Shown one piece after another: positions 34,973 through 47,617 of a stretch of DNA of 64,000 bases. A program made the translations under genes and the position numbers. The notes under the pieces were generated by a model, which was not told the origin of the DNA, did not search any database, and saw only the letters and a program-made list of their open reading frames with translations. Every line of letters begins with the position of its first letter. Position 1 is the first letter of the stretch. The stretch lies in contig NC_087080.1 of the NCBI RefSeq assembly GCF_026151205.1, positions 7,915,096-7,979,095 on the forward strand, written 5' to 3'. This DNA comes from Bolinopsis microptera. Its lineage: Eukaryota > Ctenophora > Tentaculata > Lobata > Bolinopsidae.

Positions 34973-37900
34973 TTAACCGAGGCTGTCCATGTCCATGTGC
35001 CGTTGGAAGGGAGGAGAGGGAGGACTATTGTACTTGTTCCTGCACATGCACCTCCATATAGCCTTTATGAAGAAGTGGATGAACTCTATTACCGTGAAGA
35101 GAGAAGCCCCAAGTAGCATACCCATCTGCCCTCCGACATCGCCTGACAAGCACGTGGTTTGGTTTATTTAGATAAGAGTGGCTTGTATAATGTATATGTG
35201 TGATGGTGTAATATATGTGGATTCTAGTGGGGACTGGGGAGGTAAGGCATATTTTTTTGAGACGTGACGGCAATTAACAAATCAGCTCCCACTATTGACC
35301 AATCAAACCCCAGAATCACTGTCACGTGTCAAAAAATATGCTTCACATGCCCGCCATGAGAATCCTCATCTATTTATTAAATGATTGAAATCTCAGATCA
35401 TTGTCAAAGACATAAACATTAACTTATAAATTAAATCGTTAAATTGAATGTAAGCGCTGTATTATACGTGTCGTGGGGAACAAAGTTAGAAACTGGTTAT
35501 TTACTTAAAAATAAAACTAAAGACCCTCACCTATGAGTTGAGTATAGTCGTACTTTCTGTATTCCTTGATGTTTGATTCCTACCAAAATAAGAGACCATT
35601 ACGGTTAATTTGATATCCAGAAATATAGCTTTCAACCGGTTATCAACTATTATCTTATTATACAATCGGCTAACTTCACGTTTCCAATGAACCCAGTGAG
35701 AGTTGAGTAATAAAAACGCCCATACAAATAGATGTACCTGAATGCTAGTAAACAAAACTTTAAGGACCATCAAGTTCTCATATACTGTTTCCTCTGTTTC
35801 TACGTTGTAATCCTCCACCGTGTCGTTCGGGTTATTCAGATTATTACCGTTTACTAACATATTTAACTGACCGAGCTTTTCTTTTGCGTAAAATTTACTG
35901 CAGAAATGTTTATGTTATGATTAGGTTATAGCAAAGAATAACATTTAAACTTAAAGATATTGTTAAGTCTATTTGACAAGGCTAAATTAAATTTAAACTA
36001 TCGCTTTGGGTATAAGTTATAAGATATAGTCGATCGAAGTATAATTTGATTTTATCACATTTTTCTGTTCCGTTCAATTTAACGGCCGCCCTAACCTGAG
36101 CCGTGAACTGCTTATGGTAGCCTCGTACCAAATCTCCTCACACGCCGGCTCGCAGTGCTCACAATGCTTTATCCCATCGTCCATGTTCACGAACTGGTCC
36201 GCTGAGAGAATTATCAAAATTCACAAACTTTGATATAATAGACTACAAAAGTACAAAGCGAAATGTTATGTTGTCGGGTTGGCGGTATAAATTTTTTAAC
36301 ACTTGACCGTGAGATATTGGGTTCGAATCTTAGCGCTACCCTACCACGGAGTGCAAAGTGTCACTGATATTTGGGTAAGGGGTCAATATGAATCGCTTCA
36401 CGTTTGTAAGAGTGTTGATAACTTGGCAAACATTAAATGGTCGGGGTACACCGTTCGGGAGTAGAGAAAATGTTTGATCTATTTAAAATTTGCATTAATA
36501 AAGTGCACCCACAAGCTTAGTACTTACTAAACTCAACAGTTGCGGCGAGGGCACACTCGGCCCACACTTTAAGAGTACATCCCACAAACTCCTTGTCTGC
36601 TTCATACTCGGGATGAGGTGGCAGGATGTGGACACACCCACATTTCTTCATTACGTGATCATCCCGACACAGCTTGTTGCAACTGTGTAAGATTATGTGG
36701 TTTGCTTATTAATTGTTGGTTATTAATTTTAATTTGTTTATTCCACGTAATTGATTAATTAATCAGGTTATTTGATTGTGTATTATAGTTGAAATAGATA
36801 TTTGATTTTGTGAGGTGGAAGATTGGTTGTGTCCTAGTTATTTGCATTAAAACACACGTCATTTCAATGACTGTATTCACTTTAAAAGCAAAGATGTCTA
36901 AATGAATAATTATCACAAAAACGTTAATTCTCAACTCTTTCGCTAACTTCAGCTAAAACTAGAGGTGTGCAATTAATTTAAAAACGCACGTCGACTGTAA
37001 GTATCAGTACCTGTTAGTTGAGTAGGTCCCGTAAGCATTAGTTTTCATGTGTGGGTTACAACTTCCAGCTGGGGGGCCAATGTTTTGTTCCTGGAAGGAA
37101 ATAGTTCAACACAATTTACTAAACTCCCACTATAATTGAGATGTCTGTTATAAATATTTGATTTACTTTTAGGAAATAATAAGCAATTTTTAGGAAATAA
37201 TAATTATAAACATTTTTAGGAAGTAATAAACATTTGTAGGGTATAGTAAGCACCACTAACCCGGTATTTCCTCAGATCAGACTTGTAGACATTGCCTGGG
37301 GACATGAAGAACCCAGATGTCATGGTGGAGGAATATGTACCGTTATCTGTGAACGTCACTGTGTATCCGTACTCTGGTTGCAGCTTCGCAAACGAACTGT
37401 GGGGGAAGTTTATAATAAATTTTCATATTTATAATATATATATTTTTAATTTTCATGATAAACGTATAGCTTATGTCATTGGAGTAGTAGTACTTGAGTT
37501 TGCTACAATATGCAAACGTTAAAATTCGCCAATTTATCCAAGCGACTTTTTCGAAACAAACAGCATATCGTTTTTTCACATGAGCTGTTGTCGAGTCTGT
37601 TGATTTTGTACAAGAACAGTGCTGAAGATTGCTGTTACATGATTAGTAATTACTGGAACATATTCCCAACTTTCAGAGAGTTTAAATATAGTGTGTCTAC
37701 ATTAATAATGATGCTGTTAAACGAGACTAATTTGGGCAGCGTTTACCACGGACAAATTTCCCCCACAAAGAAACTCAAACACGATGTTCAGCAGGTGTGG
37801 AACCCTATTAGCACTGCAGATCCTATTAGTACAGTCACCAGTCATTAGTCACAGTGTCAGTGTCACAATGAACCTACCAAGTTCCACTTCCAGCTATCAG

Positions 37901-40900
37901 TTTAGCTCTCAATATATCACAATCTTGCCGGTAATGGTAAGCTGACAAAATAGATAAGCTGCCTATTATATTGTCCCCAGACGTGGCAGTCCTGATAACA
38001 ATGTCCGTTATATTTATATTAGCTAGGTTTTATAACAATCAGAAATAGGTCCCGTCACAGCTGCTACTATTTAGCTGCTTTGTTACCTTTACACCTTTAG
38101 TTGTTATCACGACAGATTCATGGAGTTTTCTTAATTTGTTGCCTGTTATCGTTATCACGACAAATTAAAGTTATGTTATCTTTTTAGTTTTTACCTGTAG
38201 TCTGTAGTAGTTGTACAGCAATGTAGTAGTTGTACAGGCAATGCATTACCTTAGTCCTTAGTATTGCTGTACAACTACTACAGAAGTTATCCCGATATAA
38301 CACTCGACCTCTGCCTGATCCAGAGGATGTCACCATTTTACCTTCACACAGACATCGAACGCTGTAAGAAGGACGATCAGACCTCGTTATTTACCTGTAG
38401 TCGTTGAGATCCGCGAAGAAGGTGAGCGTTATCTCGCCATACTCTCCCACTTTCGTCCACAAGTCTCCCCGAGGGTTGATTCTGTAGCAGGAACCACTTA
38501 GCGACACTTCCTGTAACCAGTGCCATGTTAGTGTAATGAACTGTAAGTGTATTGAAAAGTAATTTTAGTATCACTGACAGTGTAACACTTATACTAGTAG
38601 TTTATATTTCCTGGTGTAAGTTGTCAGTACAAAAACGGTATGAGCGTCTACAATGGTTCACGTTTTGCTCATAGAACCTAATAGTCTCAAGATTCAGATT
38701 TTTCGTTCGTAACAATTCATTGTGTACTAAACTCGCTTAATTTATCCCTATTTTTATTTGAAGATTTTAAATTCTAACTCTTACTCACATTAACATTAAG
38801 CAGTAATTTAATGTAAATGTGTGGTGGTTAACCTACTCACCACTACCAGCTAAAATGGTGATCTTGAGTACTGGAGGAACCAGTTCTGGAGGAACTACTA
38901 GTCCTCCACCACAACTTTACAAAACCCCACAATATTCAGAGGGTTATGTTCAGGATCCTAGCTACTGTTGACTGGGTGATGTGTCTCCTGATAGCACCAT
39001 TTGTCGCACATAACGCTAACAGTGGGGACATTTTCAATGGAGGTCATGGTAAACACGAGGACAGCTGTACTGATAAAGGTGATAGTAAAAAAGATGGCTC
39101 TACTAAAGGTGATACTGGTAAGGGTGACTTTGACGAAAGTAACTTTGATAAAGGTAAGAATGTAAATAAGGGAACCCTTACTGCGGCGGAATCATTCCAA
39201 GCCTGCTTTGTCAATAATCCAACCCTCTCACTACGAATATACGGCAACGTAGCTGCGATTCTGATAGTTCTACCGGCTATATTATGCCATTATGGGCGGC
39301 TCTAACTGTTGTCAGGCTGATTCAGATCAGATACCCGCTAAAACACATTTGATTTGAATTGTGCTGCAGATAATCCTGACTGTTGTTATCTTAAACTCCG
39401 CACGACCTAGTTCTACGACAGTTCCTTCAATGGTCGTTTGGATCGGGTCAACTCAACACGTTATTCTCACCTTTTGGGTATCCAAACTGGCCCAAAGTAA
39501 CCGTGTCTGTGATTCTGTATGCGATGCCGATACTCTACCAATTTGTGGGACTTATAGCCTGCGTTTTGACCATAGTAACGCTAATGGGTAACAAAAAAGT
39601 GAACACAGGAACACAGTCCAAGAGAAATTACACGAAGATTACCCTGAAGATTCTCCTAGGAAACTCGTATAGTTTCATCTACCTGGTCTTCGTTTGCGGG
39701 GTAGCGTTCCCTTCCGTAACTCGCTACTACACTCAGGGAACCGGTACATATTCTTACTCCGCAATCAATCTGGTAGCAAGCAGTGTAGTACCTTGCTTCT
39801 TAGGGAACCTGAGAATATGGAAGAAGACATCGAGCAAGACGGCTACTGGGGACACTAATCTCAGTGCTATATCTGCTAAGTGAACACGTGACCTGCAGAT
39901 CTGCGTGATATCTGGGGAATCTACTGACTAAGTGATGAACGTACATAAACTTAATGACCAACTTACTGATCGCAGGACACTGAAGAAAAGACAAATCCTT
40001 AGATCATTAATCCCGTGCTCGAAATGCACCTTAGTATGCTTATTGTACAGCTCAGATGATTCGAACAATACGGTAAGTAAGACAGGTATAGTGGTGATCA
40101 GAGTATGGAATCATGGTCGTCCTTAGAAAGTACATCAACGGGCAGAGAGTAATTCAACCCCCTCTGGAAGGACACATTTCTATATTGCCGGAGAAAGGAT
40201 CGATCGTCTCGCTGTTGGACTCACCCCTCCAAGAGACGGAAGAACGCTATACTAAATTTGACAGTTTCGATATAGTTTTGGATTACCTGTACACATATCA
40301 GGCAACTCAAAGCTCATACCAAAGTACCAAGCTACTAGAGGCCTCATATGATCAGGTAGACGTAAATGAAAAGAAATGCAAAACTTTTTTGTTATTTCTG
40401 ATTGCATTTAATGAACATCTTATTTTTCTTTTTAAGAAAATATTGTAACTTTCCGATAATCTCTGTTCCGAAATTTTCATCATTTGTTGGGGCACTTAAA
40501 AAACACGTTATACTCGTGATTTTTACTTCATGATTTTTAAAATCTAACTATAATTTCATTCATTAATTCATCTGGTCGCCCTCGTGATAAAAATCTTTTA
40601 ACCATCTGTGTTTGGAACCTCCTTCATTTCTCTTACTCTATGACGTCAAACAACACTATTGAATACAAATGTTGTGGTTTAAATTAGATAAACTCCTTTC
40701 TATACCACCTGCCACACATGTAACGTGACTTTAAACCCGTTATCATTGGGATGACTGTTGTAGTTTAGTAAAATTAAAATGACACTTGTGACTAGGGGCA
40801 TTGTTTTATCTTCTGCTGTGTTCTTTTCTATCTAGCTTCTTTGTTTTATTTTTTATTTTACCACCTTTCAGGGTAATGTCCAAAATTGTAAACTAGATGT

Positions 40901-43900
40901 AAATATTTAAATGAAATAGTTTGTGGATGGCAGTCGTATCGAGATTCTGAGACCTAGTATATCCCACATCACGCTTGCAGTTATATCGTTTTTAAGAGAT
41001 ATTTTCACGCACCGAGCCAATCTTCAAACAATCAGAATACAATTTGATTATTTCTTAGGGAAGCGCAATGGAAGATAACGTTGAAAGCTCTTCTAGTACA
41101 ACAACCATCTTCATTCCTACATACAACTCATCACTTGACAGTCTCTACGGAGTATTGTTTCTCGTGTGTTTCCTAGTAGGTAGCCTAGGAAACATCTCCT
41201 GCTTCTTCTTCTTCAGATCCAGGAAGCGCGACGTTTCAAACTGGATCTACCAGCTGATCACTGTTAACGATATAGTGATCTGTGTCAGTGTGCTACCAGT
41301 GGGGTTAGCTTACCTCAACCACCGCTCTCCAGGACTCCTATTTGTTACAAACTGGTCGTGTTGGTCCTGGTCGTACATCTGGAACTCTAATTGCAGACTG
41401 AGTGTGTTCCTGGTGGTGGTGTTGTGCTCTTCCAGAACCTGGTCCCTCCTCCGTCCCTTCTACCCCCAGACGACTGGACTGGTGTTGGCTGTGGTGCTGG
41501 TTTATTTCATCTTCACTGTGCTCCAACTTGTTGGTATCAATCTTCAGCCGGGTTTCAGATTGGGCTATAATGCGGTTATTGGAACTTGTTCTGTAATGGT
41601 TGACTACGATCTGCTTAACACATCGGATGATACAAATATGATATGGATTTTACTAGAAATTGGAATGATCGTGACTTTCTGTTTACCTTTGGTGGTGGTG
41701 ACTATAAGCTCAACAATATCAACCTACTTGCTGAACAAACAGATGATCTCTAACATGGAATGCTCCTCAGCCTCATCAAGACGCTTGATGGACTCCCGCC
41801 GCAAAGCTTCAATCACTATTCTGATATTTTCACTCGTTTACGGATTCTTTAATCTCCCCTTAGTTGTATTATTCGTCGTTCAATCCATAGAATCACGGTC
41901 AGGCCAACTCTTCAAGGATGCAATATTTCACTTTGACATGAGCGATCCAGAGTACTACTACTACACTTTCAACTACATATACACTTTGAGCACTGCTCTG
42001 AACTCGGCTATAAACCCTATATTGTACTTGTGGCGCATGCCTGACTGCAGAACTGCTGTCTTGAAATGTATAAAGACATTGCTCAGGAAGACACCTGAGC
42101 CTACCACCAGCATCTATTTATAGATGAAGTTCTTTGATTGATCAAAACAAGTTACTGATCCTAAAAAACTTATGTGCTGACTTGCCTCTTCAACAGAAAT
42201 AAAGACATAATTAAATTTACTTATTTAGATTTATAATCCTGAATTACTATATTGATGCATGGGTTATGCTATCACTAACATCGGCGGAACGAATTTTTGA
42301 AGCTCTGTTTCATACTATTTGTTTCTATTTCTCACTCGCAATAATCAATTGAAAAGATCGGTCAGAATCCATAAGATAACTGACAAAATGTTTCATAGTC
42401 GCATGTGCTTACCCATTCATAATGATTGTGACCACTTCCATCATACTCCTCATCCCAATGCAGTTTCCTTGAAGTAAAGTTTGGGTTGCTAAACGGTTCT
42501 ACCATTTGACACTTCTCTCTGAAAATAAAGTGTGATTCATGAACCGGATCTAGCCAATAATTTTATTTTTGTTCTAATTTTAATACTTTAAATTAGTTAA
42601 TTTTGTAGAACAGTAGAATTCTGAGTTTATAGAGTTTACAAAATCGTTTAATTGAATAGAAAATAAAATGTTGTTTACAAAATTTAATTTCTTACGTGTA
42701 ATGAGTGCATTGTAACAGTCCCACTCGTGGGCGTCCTTTCCACATGATATCATGATATGTCATATCTGCATATCTGAAATATGGAATTATATTGCAGCTT
42801 TTCTCTAAAAAAAGCCAGATGGTAAGGCAAATAACAAATATTCTAGTGCCGAACAAGTCATTGATATTAAAATCGAAACGATGAAAATAAGGTCTCTCAA
42901 TATCTTAGAAAAATATCGATCATCACAGGGATACTCTGCATAATCTCTCATTAATAACTTAATTAATAACTTAATTAGTTAGTACAAAATCAATTAGTAA
43001 ACTTTAAGTAAAATAATACTTACGGTTTATAGTCTTCGTTTTCGAACAATTTGTGAGTTACATTTGCGTCGTAACTTCGAAGCTCTTTCATAAGTTCCTC
43101 CAGCTTTGGAAACTTATTTAGGTAAGTTTTACTGGCCTGCGGTTATGGTTTTAATATGATTTTATTTTATTTTAAAGCGTACGATTCATTCGAAACCGAG
43201 AAATTATAATCGCGAGTAATATTTATTTAAGTTGTAATGTAAAAATGAAAACTTGTGTATCATGGATTCTATGTGGAATCAGATTAAGCCCTAAGAGTAA
43301 CAGTACACAATTATATATATTATATTCGTGGTATACGAATTTTGGGAATGAAAGGAATTGTCGTAATGTCGTAGTTATAAGGTCGAAAATTGCAACGTCT
43401 CTTTTAAAGCACCCAATCGCATCGTAGCCTGTATTTCTTATAATCGGAACAAATGTACTAACAATGTTGTTAGGGCAGACGTTGATGGTGGGGTGAGTTA
43501 TCGCTGCTTCTTTACCATGTTCTGGTTTGGGTGTGATTATCTCTTCAATCTTCGTTCCTGTGTGAGATGATAATCAGCTTACCTGAGTGTTATGTGCTGT
43601 TTAAAATAGGGACGCAATTGGTTTTGAACCAACTTCCTTACTGTTTAAAATATCCTAAATAAATTGAGCAAAGAGGTACAATTTCTATTTCTAAATTGAA
43701 CAGCTGCGTCAAATCTTGTCACTGATTCTCAATAATAATGTGCACGTACCCGTTTCCATGGAGAGGTATTTAGTGACGCTGACACAGACGATGTACATTG
43801 TGTAAGCTACTGCTGTTAGCCACAGCACTAGGTAAATAAACCTCACAAACTGAAACACATTTGTTCAATGTTCATTCTGTTGGTTTATTTTTGGCTCTTG

Positions 43901-44636
43901 TTCATTCGCTTTCAAACTCTGTAGTCTGTACAGAAATATAAATGGAATGCTGGTATAGTTTTCCACGACCATTAATCAAGATTCAAGACACGATTTCTCT
44001 GAACTCCTAGACATATTCTTGCAATTTATCCTAAATCCAAAAATCCTGGCATTGTGCCAAAATTGATAATTCGTTGTAAGCAGCCGTCATTTTGTGACGA
44101 GATAAGCCCAATTGTACACATAGACGTGAGGTACTCAGATCAAGATAGATGAGACAAACTCCCCGCACCCTCACACCTCACAGTAATCACACCTCACAGT
44201 AATCACAGCCTCAATACAGCTCAGAGACATACCTGGTAGGCAGCGTGGAAGACATACTTTATCCCATGTGACGTGGTCTCCGTTGTGAACTCCTTGAAGT
44301 CCTCAAAGAAACTCTAAGAGGGAAAGGTCACGTGTTTATGAGAGAAAGGTTTAAGATAAGTCTACAAAAGCTTGCGGAGGAGTCTTAATCACTCCTAGTC
44401 ACGCGAGGGCGTTAATTTGAACACTGATATGACAGACAGCTAGCTTATTTTAAAACTATTATAAAATGATTTACTTTTTCAACATTTCTTGCACAATAAA
44501 TTTGCTAAATCAACATTGTCTGGGACTCATTTTTTTCAAAATACCGCTCTAATTTTAAGTGAGACTCATTAAATAGTCTTGTCACCTGCTTTGGAGGTGA
44601 GTCTGGGGGCTTTGCCTCGTTGTTGTTGAGGAGCAT
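34973..44636 (-). CDS. DEG/ENaC sodium channel A, complete 15-exon gene
   Basis: Amiloride-sensitive-type channel subunit: two membrane helices around a large cysteine-rich outside domain. Exons: 44636-44586, 44313-44233, 43849-43750, 43557-43463, 43136-43024, 42773-42696, 42518-42413, 38510-38395, 37396-37261, 37090-37011, 36682-36528, 36201-36096, 35897-35738, 35579-35531, 35142-34973. All junctions are GT-AG and in phase, giving 531 residues. The ATG at 44636 has an in-frame stop 15 nt upstream. Seen: HG gating motif (TSHGIKY, residues 33-34), TM1 at about 45-70 (FIYLVLWLTAVAYTMYIV), THPTINVC after TM1, then GSCYRIN, FFADLND, CRDDHVMKKCGCVH and CEHCEPACEE. The pore helix has GDVGG and GASLFTVIEF, with GAS as the selectivity filter. 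The gating stimulus is unknown; cnidarian relatives are peptide-gated. Intron 7 holds two opposite-strand GPCR loci. Confidence 0.93.
38195..38285. repeat. Inverted repeat in DEG/ENaC A intron 8
   Basis: TGTAGTAGTTGTACAGCAAT, partly repeated in tandem, faces ATTGCTGTACAACTACTACA. The middle shares CATTACCTTAGTCCTTAGTA with 8.3 kb. Confidence 0.65.
38870..39885 (+). pseudogene. Class A GPCR remnant in DEG/ENaC A intron 7
   Basis: Parts of a seven-helix receptor in several frames: TM2 (VMFRILATVDWVMCLLIAPF) at about 38943; a long Lys/Gly/Asp-rich outside loop (39036-39175) with repeated KGD; and NPTLSLRIYGNVAAILIVL, probably TM3. After a shift near 39290 comes WAALTVVRLIQIRYPLKHI (TM3 end and the DRY-equivalent region) and then a stop. 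IILTVVIL (TM4) is at 39370. After another shift comes PNWPKVTVSVILYAMPILYQ (TM5, 39480). TM6 (LLGNSYSFIYLVFVCGVAF) and TM7 (INLVASSVVPCFLG) follow up to the stop at 39881-39883. TM1 was not found. Short introns could hide some of the shifts but no paired splice sites fit, so a pseudogene is the simplest reading. Confidence 0.7.
39886..41067. other. Spacer between two GPCR loci, nothing certain
   Basis: Plus-strand frames 39932-40126 and 40113-40448 are open but match no family I know. A good donor (AACAATACG|GTAAGTAAG, about 40072) lies in the first. They might be exons of an unknown transcript; support is weak. Confidence 0.3.
41068..42123 (+). CDS. Orphan class A (rhodopsin-like) GPCR, intact single exon
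   Basis: 351 residues, complete from ATG to TAG with no intron. Seven helices: TM1 25-48 (with GN at 41-42), TM2 58-83, TM3 about 105-128, TM4 136-157, TM5 191-216, TM6 247-272, TM7 298-322. TM7 has the NPxxY motif as NPILY at 316-320. DRY is replaced by SRT (122-124), as is common among cnidarian orphan receptors. Cys98 or Cys109 with Cys174 could form the TM3-loop 2 disulfide. The cytoplasmic tail is short and basic (KCIKTLLRKTP). It acts at the plasma membrane, presumably through G proteins; the ligand cannot be told. It lies inside intron 7 of the DEG/ENaC A gene on the opposite strand, about 290 bp from the nearest exon of that gene. The start is the first ATG and precedes a typical glycosylatable N-terminus (NSS at 20-22). 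Confidence 0.93.
   Translation: MEDNVESSSSTTTIFIPTYNSSLDSLYGVLFLVCFLVGSLGNISCFFFFRSRKRDVSNWIYQLITVNDIVICVSVLPVGLAYLNHRSPGLLFVTNWSCWSWSYIWNSNCRLSVFLVVVLCSSRTWSLLRPFYPQTTGLVLAVVLVYFIFTVLQLVGINLQPGFRLGYNAVIGTCSVMVDYDLLNTSDDTNMIWILLEIGMIVTFCLPLVVVTISSTISTYLLNKQMISNMECSSASSRRLMDSRRKASITILIFSLVYGFFNLPLVVLFVVQSIESRSGQLFKDAIFHFDMSDPEYYYYTFNYIYTLSTALNSAINPILYLWRMPDCRTAVLKCIKTLLRKTPEPTTSIYL
42198..42203 (+). promoter_or_regulatory. Polyadenylation signal AATAAA of the intact GPCR
   Basis: AATAAA 75 bp downstream of the GPCR stop codon, inside the DEG/ENaC A intron and only about 210 bp before that gene's exon 7 on the other strand. Confidence 0.5.
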
Positions 44637-44639
44637 AGT

Positions 44640-46175
44640 CTCGTCTGGATCTACATTAGACAGTTTCTGTTATTAACCACAAATTGAGCTGGTCTTACTT
44701 TTGAGCATGTATATAATATATTTGAAGTAGCCAGACAACTTGGTCCAGTCTTATGAGCTGGTGACTGCAGCTGACATGCTATTTAAACTTGCAGGTTTCA
44801 TGAAAATTGCAGTCTATTAAAAACTCCCAAAAAATGCGACCAAGTGATTATTCTATTATAGTTTATAACTCAAATACGGTTTGAAAACGTCGGTTATTTA
44901 TCAAGTACAGTGTTTTTAGGTTATACGTCATACGTGACTTTGATGGATTATATTGACGTTTGGATATCCTCAACAAAAGTTTGGGCTTCCTTCAAAAACA
45001 ATTTTAATGAATAATTTTAATTGTAATCATGAGATCCTTCAAAGGTTCAAACTTGGCTATTGGAAGAGGGTGCAACCAGAAATACGAATCTTTTCACCGA
45101 TACGTCGGAGGCACAGCTTCCAATGAAGTGAATTTCTTTGTTACTTACAAATAAGTGGCAGTTCTAAAAAGTAAGCACACTCTAGCTCTGGTACGATAAA
45201 TGGAAAAATGGGGCATCTTGACACCATTATTGAGATTTTGGATTACTGCTAAACCAACCGAAGGGCCTTCATTCAATGCTTAATCATAATAAACGTGATT
45301 TGATTCGAACATTTCATCAAATCATGAGCGACAATAACAATAACATTGGAGCTCAATACAATAAAGGCGTGAAGTATTTGCAGACTTCTCAGGTGTGTTG
45401 GAACCATGACAACCTATAACTTAGGGTAGACTATAATTTTGCTGAGTGAGAGAAACGGTCGTGTCGAATAATCACAATATATGGTATAATTCGCTTGGTT
45501 AGGCCAGTGCAGTTGTTGAATCATGGCAGTTCACCGAATCAAGAATAGAAAAGTAGATACGCCGTATTCCATGCCATGTTTAATCATGTGTAGCCTAAAT
45601 CCAGGGTTGCAATTTGTAGGTATATATGACAGTTTGTTTGGTTGGGCCAGCAGTTGAATCATGCAGCTCTGAGCTCACCGAATCAAGAGTGGTAAAGGTA
45701 GTACGTTCGTATAATTAGTATATATGTATTTGATATAATTAGTATTAGGGTAACATTGTCCGTATATGATTGGGATAATATATGATATAATTAGTATATA
45801 TTTGATATAATTAGTATTAGGGTAACTTGGTCCATATTATATGATTGAGGATTCCAGTAACTCAAATGTTCCGGGGCCCGAATTTTTTTCTGGGCAAAGT
45901 AGCACACTGTTTAGAATTAATTATGTTTACGAGTAACAGAACAACGAACAAACATTTAATTTGAATTCAGCTGATGTGTTAATAAATATGAAATTAACGA
46001 GGTGAGCTGAAAACTTTTATTTTTTAGTCTGAACTAATAAATCTGAAAGTTATAAGAGGTAGAATTAAATGTTATCATGTAATCCTGCCAACTACTTAAA
46101 GACGTCCGTGGGATTTTAAAAGCCACTGCTGCGATGTTGTGTTCTTCCAGCCCAAAGTAAAAATATATAGAGACA
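44640..46175. other. Upstream region of DEG/ENaC A, no gene seen
   Basis: It should include the promoter of gene A. A roughly 60-bp unit with ATTTGATATAATTAGTATTA is repeated at 45728-45850. No exon recognised. Confidence 0.4.
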
Positions 46176-46177
46176 TC

Positions 46178-46838
46178 CTTTAAATCTTTTCAATCTTTAT
46201 AGTAAAAAGAGGAGACGTACTTCGGGTAATGAATAATGCTTTGATTAAAATGAGGAATAATGTAGTCCTTGGGGCGCGTCTGACTCTCCATCACAAGCCC
46301 GAAGGCAAGTGAGCGAGAGCCGGCCAGGCCAAGGTACCAAACGCGTTTAACTGGAAATTAGTGCTTCTCTGAGTCTTAATTCTTTAAGACGCAAAGTTTT
46401 TATACCTTGGCGCTAGTCTGCATGGCGTATACAGTAGTCAGTAAGACCGACCTTTTTATCCCACAGAAAATTATTAGTACTATAAGTATAATGTAATAAC
46501 AATTTTCTGTGGGATAGAAAGTTCGGTCTTACTCATACTGACTACTGCATACGTCATACTGACTTGCAGAACAAATACAATCTTGAAGTTATTAACATCT
46601 GACAAATTTGATGAAGGAGAAAAACTCTGCATCCTAAAAGTAGAGAACAAATAGATTCATGGAAGCACTAATTTTCAGTTAAACGCGTTTGGTAACTTGG
46701 CCTCGCCGGCTCTAGCTCACTTGTCTTGGAGCTTACAAGTGTTGGAAAGTACTACATTGTTCCTGATTCTAGTCAAAACAATATGCATTGCCCGAAGTAC
46801 GTCTCCTCTCTGTACTACAGGATGGAAAAGATTTAAAG
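46178..46838. mobile_element. Large foldback element, about 310-bp arms
   Basis: The left arm (46178-46480) and right arm (46510-46838) are imperfect reverse complements almost to the centre. Outer ends: CTTTAAATCTTTT against AAAAGATTTAAAG. Further in: GAGGAGACGTACTTCGGG against CCCGAAGTACGTCTCCTC, AAACGCGTTTAACTG against CAGTTAAACGCGTTTGG, and next to the centre ATCCCACAGAAAAT against ATTTTCTGTGGGAT. The spacer is about 25 bp. No open frame; non-autonomous. Confidence 0.85.
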
Positions 46839-46839
46839 A

Positions 46840-47610
46840 AATACTAATAGAATTAGAAGAAATAAGTAATAAATCTAAAAGTTATAAGGAATAAAACAAG
46901 AAATACTGAAAGTCGGAATAGGGTTAGAGCTATTATATGAACTGGAGGCACAGATAACTGATTAAAAGTAAAAATGTATGTAAAATGGTCGACCCCAAAA
47001 CCTGCACCAAACAGATTATACGCAGAAATGCTAGGACCACATTGATAAGACTAAACCTAAAATAATATAAAATAAATGGATCTCCGTTTTTAGGTCCTTA
47101 CGTAGGCTCCTGTACAGACTTTATTGGTAGTACAAGTGTCTGATTGATAAACTTGATTTTACTGATGAAAAAAGAGGAGGAGTAAGAGGAGTTCAACTTA
47201 GAAATTAGCTGGTATTTTCAAGGAGAGGCAAAGAAATATTAAAATAAAACTAAAAGGTGCGGAACGGGTATTAATAATTCGTTCTTAATCATTCCTTTGT
47301 TTACGCATTACCTATTCATATAAATTTGTAGTGTTATAATTGGTTATATTTATTTGTATTTCCATAGTAAATGAAAAAAAAAACAAACCATGATGTATTA
47401 TTACTATTGTCAACATCGCAACATGTACTAAGCGTTTTATTGTGCCCGAGGGACTGGATAAAACCGGAGTAACGTAATGACTATACGCTTTATCTCTGTT
47501 TATTATCCTTTCAGCATTCGGACATTTAACAATAATTTAATAATTCCTCCTCTTACCACTTGCCACTTTACCGATCCTTCAGTCCTTCATCTTTCCCCGG
47601 CATCCTATTC
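46840..47610. other. Intergenic stretch, no gene seen
   Basis: AT-rich, nothing recognisable on either strand. Confidence 0.4.
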
Positions 47611-47617
47611 CTTGAGG

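Noticed and set aside
36290-36350. tRNA-like sequence with a GGTTCGAATC B box
   Set aside because: No matching A box or acceptor stem was found; it lies in a DEG/ENaC A intron and is probably an old SINE scrap or chance.
42696-42773. A frameshift in DEG/ENaC A exon 6 (an alternative frame reads SCGKDAHEWDCYN)
   Set aside because: That frame needs an in-frame TGA and breaks the splice phase. The other frame (YADMTYHDIMWKGRP, then QCTHYT) is in phase on both sides and aligns with gene B.
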